Assembly (NCBI RefSeq): GCF_022511585.1
Contig: NZ_JAKWBN010000005.1
Span: 62,001 to 126,000 of the forward strand
DNA length: 64,000 nucleotides
Source: Shimazuella soli
GTDB lineage: Bacteria; Bacillota; Bacilli; Thermoactinomycetales; Thermoactinomycetaceae
Direction of reading: 5' to 3'
Part shown: in pieces, positions 1-8,201 of the stretch
Position numbering within the stretch: position 1 is the stretch's first letter
Layout: every line of letters begins with the position of its first letter
The notes under the pieces: generated by a model
Database searches by the model: none
What the model was told of the DNA's origin: nothing
The model's input: the letters and a program-made list of their open reading frames with translations, nothing else
Program-made: the position numbers and the translations under genes

Positions 1-1
1 G

Positions 2-439
2 TTAAAAGTAGTAATGGATGCAAAACCAGATATTCTCAACCACAATATTGAAACAGTGAGAAGACGGTCTGACCGTGTTCGTTCTAAAGCGAAATATCCA
101 CGTTCATTGGAATTGCTAAAAAGAGCGAAAGAAATGCAACCACAAATTCCAACCAAATCCAGTATTATGGTGGGAGTTGGGGAAACGTTTGAAGAAGTAA
201 TCGAAGCCATGCAAGATTTACATGCTCATGACGTAAATATTGTAACAATTGGTCAGTATCTCCAACCAACAAAAAAACATATGAAAATAGAAAAATATTA
301 TACCCCAGAGGAATTCGCCACATGGAAAGAAATGGGGTTAGATCTTGGATTCTCACATGTAGAATCTGGCCCACTTGTGCGTAGTTCTTATCATGCCCAC
401 GAACAAGTAAAATCTGCAGAAGCAAGAGCTACTAGTTAG
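2..439 (+). CDS. lipA: Lipoyl synthase, C-terminal part (5' end outside window)
   Basis: The frame is open from the first bases of the window and encodes the last 145 residues of a lipoyl synthase. This radical-SAM enzyme inserts two sulfurs into octanoyl chains on E2 and H-protein subunits. Visible family features are the stretch NHNIETV, the segment [10 protein letters not shown], the IGQYLQPT strand and the C-terminal [10 protein letters not shown] motif, whose Arg-Ser-Ser-Tyr contacts the auxiliary cluster in characterised LipA proteins. The CxxxCxxC and auxiliary-cluster cysteines must lie upstream of the window. The gene is followed by a hairpin and then yutD, as in B. subtilis. Confidence 0.95.
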   Translation, partial: LKVVMDAKPDILNHNIETVRRRSDRVRSKAKYPRSLELLKRAKEMQPQIPTKSSIMVGVGETFEEVIEAMQDLHAHDVNIVTIGQYLQPTKKHMKIEKYYTPEEFATWKEMGLDLGFSHVESGPLVRSSYHAHEQVKSAEARATS

Positions 440-510
440 ACGATTGAAAATAAATTATAATGAAAAAGATCTTAATGAATCTCTGTACGTATGAAATTAA
501 AAACGAAGCA

Positions 511-538
511 GAACTAGCTTCTAATAGGAAGCTAGTTC
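511..538 (+). terminator. Hairpin after lipA
   Basis: An 11-bp perfect inverted repeat (511-521 with 528-538) has a 6-nt loop. No strong T-run follows, so termination may be weak or the hairpin may act as a 3' processing barrier before yutD. Confidence 0.55.
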
Positions 539-564
539 CATTTCCATTTGAAAGGAGAATGTAA

Positions 565-849
565 ATGGATATTTTTCAAGTGGAAGAAAATCAATATAAA
601 CTGATAAAAAGCTATCGAAAAGGTTGGAAACAGAATGCATTCCGCAAACGATATGTAGATTTATTGGAAAAATATGATTATATTGTTGGTGATTGGGGTT
701 ATGGCCAACTTCGTTTGAAAGGTTTTTACGAAGATACAAATGAACTAGCAGAGAGAGAGACAAAATTTAGTTTTCTGGAAGAATATCTTTCCGAATATTG
801 TAATTTTGGTTGTGCTTATTTTATTTTAAAGAAAATACAAAAAAGCTAA
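565..849 (+). CDS. yutD: YutD-like protein (DUF1027)
   Basis: This 94-residue protein matches the YutD family in length and in the conserved core (YDYIVGDWGYGQLRLKGFY, then a run of acidic residues and the EYCNFGCAYFIL end). The function is unknown in the family. It starts at ATG 565 behind GAAAGGAG. The position next to lipA matches B. subtilis synteny. A hairpin overlapping the stop codon separates it from the convergent gene downstream. Confidence 0.85.
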   Translation: MDIFQVEENQYKLIKSYRKGWKQNAFRKRYVDLLEKYDYIVGDWGYGQLRLKGFYEDTNELAERETKFSFLEEYLSEYCNFGCAYFILKKIQKS

Positions 850-870
850 CCTTGGGCTAGCTTTCTTCTT
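842..870. terminator. Bidirectional terminator between yutD and convergent gene
   Basis: A 7-bp stem AAAGCTA/TAGCTTT (842-848, 858-864) is followed by a T-rich tail on the plus strand. It overlaps the stop codons of both convergent genes. Confidence 0.6.
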
Positions 871-1117
871 CGTCATGGGTAGGATGACTACCTGGCATTT
901 GTCGTTCTATTCCTTCATGAAATTGGCGATTTTCATATGTGAATTGCGCTGATGCATGTTGTCCAGGAAGCCAAGGTGAGTTTTTACCCAATTTTTCTTC
1001 ATTATGAGCTGCACCATAAGGTCCTTCTGGGAACTCTTCAAAAGCCAATTCTGAATGGTAGGCGATTACCGAATCTAGTTCCTTATATTCTTTTTTATCT
1101 TTATTCACATAGGTCAC
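857..1117 (-). CDS. Small conserved hypothetical protein
   Basis: This is an 86-residue soluble, acidic protein starting at ATG 1117 behind AGAGGTGACCT. It contains [20 protein letters not shown] and a charged C-terminus. There are no membrane segments, cysteines or catalytic signatures. Bacilli carry short cytosolic proteins of this style beside yut genes, but I do not recognise a named family. It is probably co-directional with the DUF3055 gene upstream (21-nt gap), so the two may share a transcript. Confidence 0.7.
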   Translation of the reverse strand: MTYVNKDKKEYKELDSVIAYHSELAFEEFPEGPYGAAHNEEKLGKNSPWLPGQHASAQFTYENRQFHEGIERQMPGSHPTHDEEES

Positions 1118-1138
1118 CTCTATTATAAGGTACCCAAA

Positions 1139-1405
1139 CTACACAATGGTATGTAAAAAAGAATGAAGTTCTGCTGCCTCAGCTTCAGAGAGAGAATATG
1201 CTTCTTCTAAATATCCTTCTTCTTCTAAATCATCTCGACCAATGATTGCAAAGTTATTGGATTGAAGATGCATGATCAAATGTTTACCATAAAAACGACC
1301 TGACATCATGATAACAAGGTCATAACGGTTCTCTTTTCCTACAAAACTGACAAAACGTGTTTTTGTTTCTTCTAAGTCATCATATAAGAAATCAAATTCT
1401 TCCAT
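1139..1405 (-). CDS. DUF3055 family protein
   Basis: An 88-residue protein with the DUF3055 pattern: FLYDD near the N-terminus, TRFVSFVG, a YDLVIM strand, FYGKHLIMHLQSNNFAIIG, then DDLEEEGYLEEAY and an acidic C-terminal helix. The family is small, Bacillales-specific and of unknown function. It begins at ATG 1405 just downstream (on the minus strand) of the MerR-like gene and is followed by another small gene on the same strand. No membrane or signal sequence is seen. Confidence 0.85.
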   Translation of the reverse strand: MEEFDFLYDDLEETKTRFVSFVGKENRYDLVIMMSGRFYGKHLIMHLQSNNFAIIGRDDLEEEGYLEEAYSLSEAEAAELHSFLHTIV

Positions 1406-1447
1406 TTTTTGGCTCCTATCTAAGATGTATCTCTGGCTTTTAGTATA

Positions 1448-2053
1448 CTAAAAAAAGAACAAGAAGCGATTTTTTTTCTGACGACGCGGAAGCATCCCTT
1501 GTTCAGAAGTTGCAGAAGTGAGTCGTTGTGTAAAATGAACATTGCGTAATTCGATTTTTAATTGATCTTGTTTTTTGCGAATTTCATCAAACATTTTATG
1601 AACTTCACTAGATGAGACTGCATCTTGAGCTACAACTCCCATTTTTTGTTCCAGGTCTTCAAAAGAATCATAAATACCATATAAGTGTTCTTCCATTCTT
1701 TCCATTCGTGAAAACAATTCTTCCATCATGTGCCCCATTTGATGCATAGAATGAATCATTTCGTCAAATGTTTGTTGGGAATAGTATGTTTCACTTGGTT
1801 GAGATAATTTCCCTTCTTCTAGCATTTCCTCACGTAATTTTCGCATAGACATACCAGGACTTTGTAGTTGTATTTGTATTTCTTTTAGCCGTTCTATACT
1901 TTCCTTCGAAAGAAGGTAATGTCCTTTTTCCGTCACGTCATATCCAATGTATTCTCCATACATATCGATCCACTTACGGATACTTCTAGCATGTACTTTT
2001 AATTGTTCAGAAGCTTCCCGAGTCGTAATAGAGAATAATTCTTGTTGAGCCAT
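1448..2053 (-). CDS. MerR-type HTH protein with coiled coil (RacA/DUF3967-like)
   Basis: This 201-residue protein has an N-terminal MerR-like winged helix (about residues 8-70: REASEQLKVHARSIRKW, then GYDVTEKGHYLLSKES). A Met- and Glu-rich coiled coil follows (about 90-175), and the end is a basic-hydrophobic tail (RRQKKNRFLFFF). The layout resembles RacA and MerR-DUF3967 proteins more than a metal- or drug-sensing MerR, since no effector domain is visible. The aromatic tail could dock on membrane or a partner. Two 16-bp direct repeats upstream (2122-2157) are candidate self-binding sites. The assignment to RacA itself is uncertain. Confidence 0.7.
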   Translation of the reverse strand: MAQQELFSITTREASEQLKVHARSIRKWIDMYGEYIGYDVTEKGHYLLSKESIERLKEIQIQLQSPGMSMRKLREEMLEEGKLSQPSETYYSQQTFDEMIHSMHQMGHMMEELFSRMERMEEHLYGIYDSFEDLEQKMGVVAQDAVSSSEVHKMFDEIRKKQDQLKIELRNVHFTQRLTSATSEQGMLPRRQKKNRFLFFF

Positions 2054-2121
2054 GATAGATTACCTCCCAGAAAAAGATGTTAATACCTTTTTCTACCATC
2101 GGTTCTATCTCTCCTGCTCAG

Positions 2122-2157
2122 TGACAAAGGAAGTCATGAGTTGACAAAGGAAGTCAT
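2122..2157 (-). promoter_or_regulatory. Two direct repeats upstream of the MerR-like gene
   Basis: TGACAAAGGAAGTCAT occurs at 2122-2137 and again at 2142-2157, a 20-bp period or about two helical turns. Each copy has internal TGAC/GTCA symmetry. The position 70-100 bp upstream of the MerR-like start suggests tandem operators or an overlapping promoter. Confidence 0.55.
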
Positions 2158-2247
2158 AAAAATCAAAAGAAAACTTGCGAACATACTAACAGATAGAGTA
2201 GTTAAGCATGGATGAAAGTAAGGAAAATCATTTTTTACAAAAAGAGA

Positions 2248-2273
2248 AAGCGATTATTTTGAGATAATCGCTT
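2248..2273 (-). terminator. Terminator of the coat-protein operon
   Basis: A 10-bp perfect stem (2248-2257 with 2264-2273) lies just after the stop codon at 2281. On the minus strand it is followed by T-rich sequence. Confidence 0.75.
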
Positions 2274-2280
2274 CTTTTGA

Positions 2281-2607
2281 TCAATATGGAAATTGACTGC
2301 GGTATTCCGCGAACTGTGCAGTTTTTTGACTAATTTTTTGACTTTCAGCAGGTTCGATATTATACCAACCTTTTTGTTGCATCAAATTGTATAAGTCTCT
2401 GGCAGCTTGATGGGTATCGTTTAAATGTTTCATCTGAAGTTGATAAAGCTCTTCTATACTAGCTTCATTTACTGCTGTATTATAACTGTTAGTCAAATAT
2501 TTTTCTGTAGCTAAAATATCATTGATGAAATCGCGATCACTCATTTGAGGACCTTGTAATGGGGATGTACCTGTTACTTGTTGTTGACCTGCCTGTTGAT
2601 TTTGCAT
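2281..2607 (-). CDS. Spore coat protein, CotF domain (YhcQ-like)
   Basis: This 108-residue protein begins at ATG 2607, chosen because GTAAGGAGG lies 7 nt upstream; longer in-frame starts lack a ribosome site. It has a Gln-rich N-terminus (residues 1-20), then a coat F / ferritin-like helical pair with DRDFINDILATEKYLTNSYN and ASIEELYQLQMKHLNDTHQA. The family contains spore coat proteins such as CotF and YhcQ. The small protein encoded immediately upstream is its usual partner, so the two probably form one sporulation-time operon. Confidence 0.85.
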   Translation of the reverse strand: MQNQQAGQQQVTGTSPLQGPQMSDRDFINDILATEKYLTNSYNTAVNEASIEELYQLQMKHLNDTHQAARDLYNLMQQKGWYNIEPAESQKISQKTAQFAEYRSQFPY

Positions 2608-2618
2608 AACTATCCTCC

Positions 2619-2846
2619 TTACTGAAGATAAGAATTTGTTTGTGATGGAGTTTGACCAGTAGATGATTGGAGACATTGAAGTAATGCTTGATAGTGCTGT
2701 TGATGTATTGCTCCTATTTTATCAATTGCAGCTTTGATTTGTTGATCCTGTACTTCTCCAGCAAAATGATGACATTTCTTAAAGGCAATTAACTCCCAAG
2801 ACATTTCGTCACTGAGGTATTGAAGATCTTTGGATGAGATTTGCAT
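2619..2846 (-). CDS. Small spore coat-associated protein
   Basis: This is a 75-residue helical protein (LQYLSDEMSWELIAFKKCHH, then QHYQALLQCLQ) with a Gln/Thr/Ser-rich tail. Short proteins with the SWE(L)xxxKKCxH pattern are typically encoded beside CotF-domain coat proteins in Bacillales. The pattern resembles one half of a ferritin-like bundle. The gene lies 11 nt before the CotF-domain gene on the same strand. Confidence 0.75.
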   Translation of the reverse strand: MQISSKDLQYLSDEMSWELIAFKKCHHFAGEVQDQQIKAAIDKIGAIHQQHYQALLQCLQSSTGQTPSQTNSYLQ

Positions 2847-2911
2847 CTGGCTTAGCTCCCTTCAAGGTATACAATCATACTGTAACCAAGAAGAGTTCGG
2901 TTATGCATACA

Positions 2912-3799
2912 TTACTCTTTTTTATGTTTCTTGATTAATAGTCCTAACGGAATAGCAATGATAATAATCAAAATGAAGTAAGGTGAAGCTGTTGCTAACC
3001 AAATGATAAATAATTGAAGTCCAATCCATAAGTTGTTACAAGAATGGATAAATCCTTGTGAGATTTCATTTAATAAAGAGTATTTGGTTTGTAAGGGTTG
3101 ATATGTAGATGAACGGAGTTCAACCGTGATGGTGGAAAATGCGACTCGATGTTTTAAGTATTGCTGTCTGCCTGTCAATTGTTCCAATTGTTCTTGGGTG
3201 GTACCAAGAGTATTCTCGATATCTAGTAGATCACTGGTAGTAGTTGCTTTACTCATCATTGCCAGCAGACGGGCTTCCATCGCTTTTTTGGCTTTGATAC
3301 GAGCTGTGAGATCCACCAATTCTTCACTCACATCGTCACTTTGAATTTGTATATCTGGTGGAGTATTTGATATCTTTTTAATGTGGTCAAGAAACAGCTG
3401 AAACTTATTTTGTGGAACATTATAGTTGATATTCAGATTTCTTTCATCGAATTTTTCTGTATCGGAACTGCTAACTATGATGGCATTGGTTTGTTTAACA
3501 ATTTTATCCAATTCATTTTTTGCTGAGTGTAGTTTGTTTACTTCTAAATAAATATCAGCATGATAGACCATTTGTTGTCTCTCACCAGCCATATGGTCAG
3601 TCTGCGTTATTTGTTCACTTGGTTTCCCCGAATAATCTTTTGAAGCCTGCGAGTTATACAGAGATGTGTTATAAGATTGTGTTTCAGAAGAGTAACTGTT
3701 ATTGTCAGTTTGATTGATGTAAGCTCCAAGTAAATAGCAACCAATCATTACAAAAATAACAATAAAGGAAAGCAACAGCCAATATTTTTTCTTATTCAA
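2912..3799 (-). CDS. DUF4349 domain membrane protein
   Basis: A 295-residue protein starting at TTG 3799 behind GAAAGGGG. It has an N-terminal membrane segment (about 7-28) containing a lone cysteine (VMIGC, a poor lipobox). A Ser/Gln-rich linker is followed by the DUF4349 domain (about 75-235: VYHADIYLEVNKLHSAKNEL, coiled coil around DLTARIKAKKAMEARLLAMM). A C-terminal transmembrane segment (about 260-285) and a basic tail complete it. Family members are anchored surface proteins of unknown function. It is probably an independent unit divergent from yutE. Confidence 0.8.
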   Translation of the reverse strand: MNKKKYWLLLSFIVIFVMIGCYLLGAYINQTDNNSYSSETQSYNTSLYNSQASKDYSGKPSEQITQTDHMAGERQQMVYHADIYLEVNKLHSAKNELDKIVKQTNAIIVSSSDTEKFDERNLNINYNVPQNKFQLFLDHIKKISNTPPDIQIQSDDVSEELVDLTARIKAKKAMEARLLAMMSKATTTSDLLDIENTLGTTQEQLEQLTGRQQYLKHRVAFSTITVELRSSTYQPLQTKYSLLNEISQGFIHSCNNLWIGLQLFIIWLATASPYFILIIIIAIPLGLLIKKHKKE

Positions 3800-3835
3800 A
3801 AGGACAAACCCCTTTCAAAAATTGGAGGTATTTTC

Positions 3836-4267
3836 GTGTACGAACTTAATTTGGATCGAATCGACAGCCAAGCGAATTATTTATCAACTTGTTTAGAAGT
3901 GTTAAAGGAAGTAGGAATACCTACAACGAATGTTGAACGATTTGCAGTGATGCGTTCTTATCATATTGGGGTAGAGTGTGTTATTGATATTGGAAATACA
4001 ATTATTGATGGATTCATTATGCGTGATCCAGGTGGATATTCAGATATTATAGATATTTTAGAAGATGAACAGGTGATTCCTACTATTCTAGCAAATAAGC
4101 TCAAAAATTTTGTGAAATTAAGAGAACAATTGGTAAGATATTACGACCAAATAGAGGTTTCCAAATTAGAAGATTCTCTAAAAGAAATGGCAGCATTTCA
4201 AGAGTTTATCGATCATGTGGAAGCATTCATCAGGAAAGAAAAAGCAAGTGGTAACGTATATGTATAA
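3836..4267 (+). CDS. yutE: HepT-like DUF86 protein (YutE-like)
   Basis: This 143-residue all-helical protein starts at GTG 3836 behind TTGGAGG. It matches the DUF86/HepT fold: an N-terminal helix, YHIGVECVIDIGNTIIDGF, then RDPGGYSDIIDIL and the helix KLREQLVRYYDQ. True HepT RNase toxins carry R-x(4-6)-H-x-Y; here the segment reads R-EQLV-R-Y-Y, so the catalytic His is replaced by Arg. No MNT nucleotidyltransferase antitoxin gene is adjacent. I infer a domesticated, probably non-toxic family member. It overlaps the MBL gene by 8 nt. Confidence 0.8.
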   Translation: MYELNLDRIDSQANYLSTCLEVLKEVGIPTTNVERFAVMRSYHIGVECVIDIGNTIIDGFIMRDPGGYSDIIDILEDEQVIPTILANKLKNFVKLREQLVRYYDQIEVSKLEDSLKEMAAFQEFIDHVEAFIRKEKASGNVYV

Positions 4268-5216
4268 CATATTTGCAGTATCTTTACCTTTACCTTTTTC
4301 TTTAAAACAAATTACAGCATATGTAGTGGAAGTTGGAGATAAATTAACGATTATCGATACAGGACTGCATACCAAACAAACAAGTGATACGTGGCAACGA
4401 TTTTTTCACGAAAAAGGTTGGCAATGGAAGCAAGTGGAAAAGATTATCGTAACGCATTATCATCCTGACCATTATGGATTTGCAGGAAAATTGCAGGAGT
4501 GGTCAGGGGCGAGTGTATATATATCGAAGCGAGAATATGATCAAATTCAAGCTTTTTGGAATCCTACTTCAGGAAATCCTTCTGAAGTCGCAACTTTTTT
4601 TGCTTCTTATGGTTTTCCAAGTGATCGTTTGCATGAGATAACTGAACATATGGAAGGGTTTCGAGCCGTTATCGAACCACATCCGTCAGTTTTAAAGTGG
4701 TTGGACGAGGATGAAAGGCTAGCGATAGGAGGAGAATCTTATCAAGTTATACATACACCAGGGCATTCTCCAGGTCACCTTAGTTTCCTTCATTCCAGTG
4801 GAACCTTTTTTGGGGGAGATGTAGTTCTACCATCCGTCACCCCCAATATTCCTTTGATGCCATATAGCGATCCAAATCCTTTAGCAACCTTTCTTTCAAC
4901 ATTGGATAAAATAAAGTCATTGGATATTGAAATGGTCTATCCTGCTCATGGCGATGTATTTTATTCTGTAGAACAACGCATAAAAGAGATAAAAGATCAT
5001 CATGGTAGGCGTTTGGAAAAAATAAAAGCTATGGTGCAAGGTAATTCAGCACAGACAGGGTTTCAGATTTGTGAGCAACTGTTTAGTAATCGAAAATTAG
5101 ATATACATAATCTGCGGTTTGCATTTTCGGAAACTTTGGCCCATTTGGAGTATTTGCGGTTAAGAGGGGAAATAAAGCGGCAATTTCACGAGCATGGATA
5201 TCAATATTTTGTTTAA
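4260..5216 (+). CDS. MBL-fold metallo-hydrolase
   Basis: This 318-residue protein starts at ATG 4260 (MYNIFAVSLPLPF), which overlaps the yutE stop and suggests translational coupling; a longer reading from 4215 is unlikely. Metal ligands are visible: THYHPDHYG (HxHxDH, about residue 69), THTPGHSPGH-like HTPGH (about 170), FGGDVV (Asp, about 190) and PAHGDV (about 240). The C-terminal 70 residues form a winged-helix-like extension seen in many YobT/glyoxalase II-like hydrolases. The substrate is not evident. A UUCG-loop terminator follows. Confidence 0.85.
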   Translation: MYNIFAVSLPLPFSLKQITAYVVEVGDKLTIIDTGLHTKQTSDTWQRFFHEKGWQWKQVEKIIVTHYHPDHYGFAGKLQEWSGASVYISKREYDQIQAFWNPTSGNPSEVATFFASYGFPSDRLHEITEHMEGFRAVIEPHPSVLKWLDEDERLAIGGESYQVIHTPGHSPGHLSFLHSSGTFFGGDVVLPSVTPNIPLMPYSDPNPLATFLSTLDKIKSLDIEMVYPAHGDVFYSVEQRIKEIKDHHGRRLEKIKAMVQGNSAQTGFQICEQLFSNRKLDIHNLRFAFSETLAHLEYLRLRGEIKRQFHEHGYQYFV

Positions 5217-5248
5217 AAAACATCCGTTAATTCGTTAACGGATGTTTT
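5217..5248 (+). terminator. Intrinsic terminator with UUCG loop
   Basis: A 14-bp stem (5217-5230 with 5235-5248) is closed by TTCG, with T-rich ends on both strands. It serves the convergent MBL hydrolase and pgpA genes. Confidence 0.85.
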
Positions 5249-5744
5249 ATTCGATGATAATAGTACTTGAATGTGCTCGAGTATGGGCTAGCCTAGCTGC
5301 TGCGGCTGCAGCTACTGCAGCAACCAAATCATCAAGATATGTATGTATTTTCCCATCACTTTTGCTATTTAGCCGGCATAAAATGCCTGGTTTTAATCGA
5401 TCGATGTACCCGTAATTGGTGAATCCTATACTTCCATATACATTTAGTATGGCGAGTGACATGACTTCATCAATTCCGTACAAACTTTCATCAGAGTAGA
5501 TCATCTGTTGCAAAGGTTCCCGTAATATTTCTTTTTCAGCAAGTAAATCCAATTGAATTCCTGTCAAGAGTGCATTTTGTACTTCTCGTTTGGTGAGTAC
5601 CGTCTGAACATTTTCTATACATTCTTCCATAGTGACATCAGAAAAAAAATCTGCTTGTAAAAAAAATGTGAGTTCTGCAATATCTTCTATTTGCACACCC
5701 CGTTCTTCCAACCATAGATACACAGTTTGTTCTAATGGAGACAT
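5247..5744 (-). CDS. pgpA: Phosphatidylglycerophosphatase A family (YutG-like)
   Basis: A 165-residue protein starting at ATG 5744 behind GGAAGGAGC; an upstream in-frame ATG at 5783 lacks a site. It contains LEERGVQIEDIAEL, REPLQQMIYSDESLYGIDEV and GSIGFTNYGYIDRLKPG, typical of the soluble PgpA-like proteins of Firmicutes (YutG). These dephosphorylate phosphatidylglycerophosphate or act on related lipids. The C-terminus has an Ala-rich helix (VAAVAAAAAAR). It is divergently transcribed from the OPT transporter. Confidence 0.8.
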   Translation of the reverse strand: MSPLEQTVYLWLEERGVQIEDIAELTFFLQADFFSDVTMEECIENVQTVLTKREVQNALLTGIQLDLLAEKEILREPLQQMIYSDESLYGIDEVMSLAILNVYGSIGFTNYGYIDRLKPGILCRLNSKSDGKIHTYLDDLVAAVAAAAAARLAHTRAHSSTIIIE

Positions 5745-5876
5745 AATATGCTCCTTCCGTTTTTTATTAGCTTTTACCTTCATGTGGAAGGATATCCAAT
5801 AAAAACATGGGAAAAGATGGTTTTGAGAGGCTGTTTATATTAACATGAAGGTAGATATAGAGAAAGAGGTGTATAA

Positions 5877-7760
5877 ATGAGCAAAAAGAACAAGTTTGTA
5901 CCGTATATTCCTGCTAGTAAATCGTTACCAGAATTGACGGTAACGGCTGTGTTATTAGGCTTTGTTTTAGCTGTTGTGTTTGGAGCTGCGAATGCGTATT
6001 TGGGATTAAAAACTGGTCTGACAGTTAGTGCTTCTATTCCAGCAGCAGTAATATCAATGGCGGTTTTACGCGGCTTATTTCGAAGACAGTCGATTTTAGA
6101 AAATAATATTGTTCAAACGATGACTACTGCAGGAGAGGCACTAGCTGCAGGTGCTATCTTTACAATTCCAGCGCTTTTCTTTATCCACGCAGCACCTACG
6201 CAAGGAACAATCATTTTTATCGTTTTGGTAGGAGGTTTTCTAGGAGTTTTGATGATGGTTCCACTCCGACGGTTGTTGATTGTAAAAGAGCATGAAGTAT
6301 TACCATACCCAGAGGGAACTGCATGTGCAGAAGTATTAAAATCAGGGGAACAAGGCGGAAACCAAGCCAAATTGATTGGATTTGGATTTTTAGTTGGAGG
6401 TCTTTTTAAAATTTTAGGTGATGGTTTTCATCTGTTTAAAACAACAGTAGAGACAGGGCTTGGGAAGTTTAAATATGCATCACTTAGTATGGATACAATG
6501 CCTGCTTTACTGGGAGTTGGCTATATTATTGGACCTCGGATAGCAGGTCAGATGATCGCAGGTGGATTGCTGTCATCTATCGTTTTTGTCCCGATAATTG
6601 GATTTTTTGGATCAAGTAATCCAACTTCTATCTTTCCTGCAATGAGTCCAATTGGAAGTTTAAGTTCTCATGATATTTATACTAACTATATTCGTTATAT
6701 TGGTGCTGGTGCTGTAGCTACAGGAGGTTTTATTACACTGCTCAAAACACTTCCGCTATTAATAAGTTCTTTACGTGACACATTTGTTGGATTAAGAGAT
6801 AAAGAAACAAAAAATTCGGGCTCTTGGGAGAGAACCGATCGAGATATTCCTCCCAGTGTTTTGATTATCGGGATTATACTTTTGGTTTTGATTATTGCTT
6901 TTGCCCCTGTGACAAATGTGGGTATAATTGGAGCAATATCTATCGCAATATTTGGATTTCTCTTTGTCACTGTAGCTTCTCGAATAGTTGGGATTGTCGG
7001 AAGTACTACTATGCCCGTATCTGGAATGACCATTGCAACCTTATTGATTGTAACGATTTTATTTAAAGCGTCTGGTTTATCAGGTCAAACTGGTATGATC
7101 GCATCTTTAATTGTCGTAGCTATTATATGTGTTTCTTTGGGGGTTGCAGGAGATATTTCACAGGATTTAAAAACAGGATATTTAGTAGGTGGAACGCCAT
7201 GGAAACAGCAAATTGCAATGATGATCGGCGTATTATCAAGCGGCTTGTTTATTGGTAGTATACTTTTCTTGTTTGATAAAACATATGGATTGGGTTCCGA
7301 TGCATTACCTGCACCAAAGGCTGCATTAATGAAAATCATAGCACAAGGACTTATGTCTGGTGATTTACCATGGGAAATTATTTTTATTGGGATAGCGTTG
7401 GCCATAAGCCTCGAATTTTTAGGTCTGAACTCATTAACAGTTGCAGTAGGTTTTTATTTGCCATTGTCCGTCAGTACTCCGATTATGATCGGTGGAATTG
7501 TACGATGGGCGACAGAGCTTTTTGTAAATGATGAAGTAAAAGCAAAACGAGATCGTGTTGGTACTCTTTTTGCTTCTGGTCTTATCGCAGGAGAAGCTCT
7601 TATCAGTGTTATTATTGCTATGCTGATTGTACCAGGGGTTATTAATCCTGATGCACCTGTATTTACAGAAAGCAACTTAATCCCATTTTTATTGTTTGTA
7701 GTGCTGGCAGTACTGCTATTTGTCATTACGATAAAAAAGAGAAGAAAAGATGAGCTCTAA
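5877..7760 (+). CDS. OPT family oligopeptide transporter
   Basis: This 627-residue integral membrane protein has about 15 hydrophobic segments. It starts at ATG 5877 behind GAAAGAGGTG. OPT signatures are GAANAYLGLKTGLTVSASIP near the N-terminus, NNIVQTMTTAGEALAAG (about 80), LPYPEGTACAEVLK (about 143) and SLEFLGLNSLTVAVG near the C-terminus. Members import peptides or metal-chelate conjugates by proton coupling. The last 11 nt overlap a PqqD-like gene, so the two are co-translated. An 11-bp inverted repeat (5775-5785 with 5843-5853) spans the divergent promoter region. Confidence 0.9.
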   Translation: MSKKNKFVPYIPASKSLPELTVTAVLLGFVLAVVFGAANAYLGLKTGLTVSASIPAAVISMAVLRGLFRRQSILENNIVQTMTTAGEALAAGAIFTIPALFFIHAAPTQGTIIFIVLVGGFLGVLMMVPLRRLLIVKEHEVLPYPEGTACAEVLKSGEQGGNQAKLIGFGFLVGGLFKILGDGFHLFKTTVETGLGKFKYASLSMDTMPALLGVGYIIGPRIAGQMIAGGLLSSIVFVPIIGFFGSSNPTSIFPAMSPIGSLSSHDIYTNYIRYIGAGAVATGGFITLLKTLPLLISSLRDTFVGLRDKETKNSGSWERTDRDIPPSVLIIGIILLVLIIAFAPVTNVGIIGAISIAIFGFLFVTVASRIVGIVGSTTMPVSGMTIATLLIVTILFKASGLSGQTGMIASLIVVAIICVSLGVAGDISQDLKTGYLVGGTPWKQQIAMMIGVLSSGLFIGSILFLFDKTYGLGSDALPAPKAALMKIIAQGLMSGDLPWEIIFIGIALAISLEFLGLNSLTVAVGFYLPLSVSTPIMIGGIVRWATELFVNDEVKAKRDRVGTLFASGLIAGEALISVIIAMLIVPGVINPDAPVFTESNLIPFLLFVVLAVLLFVITIKKRRKDEL

Positions 7761-8094
7761 AAATGTACTGTTGATGATCCCAAAGAAAAAAGAAAAGATT
7801 AGTTTTAGATTTTCGACAGAGGAATCTGGGATTTTATATGTTCAAATTCCGAGAACTAACCTCTTAGAACGTCTATCCATTAAGTATTTAGGGCAGCCTG
7901 CTCATCATGAAGTGAAACTGGATGAACTAGGTAGTTTCGTTATTCAATTGTGTGATGGCTCTTATCCTGTTCATGTAATCGAGGACAGAATAACAGAACA
8001 TTTTGGCTGTAAGGCTGCTCCAATAAGAGAACGGCTAATTGCTTTTTTATCCATCTTAGAAGCAAATGATTGGATTGAATGGAGGGAACCTTAA
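7750..8094 (+). CDS. PqqD-like peptide-binding protein
   Basis: This 114-residue protein overlaps the OPT gene by 11 nt. Its second half shows the PqqD fold: KLDELGSFVIQLCDGSYPV, then VIEDRITEHFGCKAAPIRERLIAFLSILEANDWIEW. PqqD-type domains bind leader peptides for modifying enzymes, but no radical-SAM or precursor gene is in the window. The coupling to a peptide transporter suggests it binds an imported or exported peptide or chelate; that is inference. A terminator overlaps its stop codon. Confidence 0.8.
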   Translation: MSSKNVLLMIPKKKEKISFRFSTEESGILYVQIPRTNLLERLSIKYLGQPAHHEVKLDELGSFVIQLCDGSYPVHVIEDRITEHFGCKAAPIRERLIAFLSILEANDWIEWREP

Positions 8095-8107
8095 GGTTCC
8101 CTTTTTA
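8083..8107 (+). terminator. Terminator after OPT-PqqD operon
   Basis: An 8-bp stem AGGGAACC/GGTTCCCT with a TTAA loop is followed by TTTTT. It overlaps the PqqD stop codon. Confidence 0.85.
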
Positions 8108-8201
8108 CAATCAAAACGGATTGGTCACAAGTTTCCTTTATCAAACCGTTTCGCTATAATGAATATATTAGAAACAAAAAATTCACAAAGGAGGCAAAAG
8201 T

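Noticed and set aside
3836-4267. HepT/MNT toxin-antitoxin module
   Set aside because: The catalytic His is replaced by Arg and no nucleotidyltransferase gene is adjacent.
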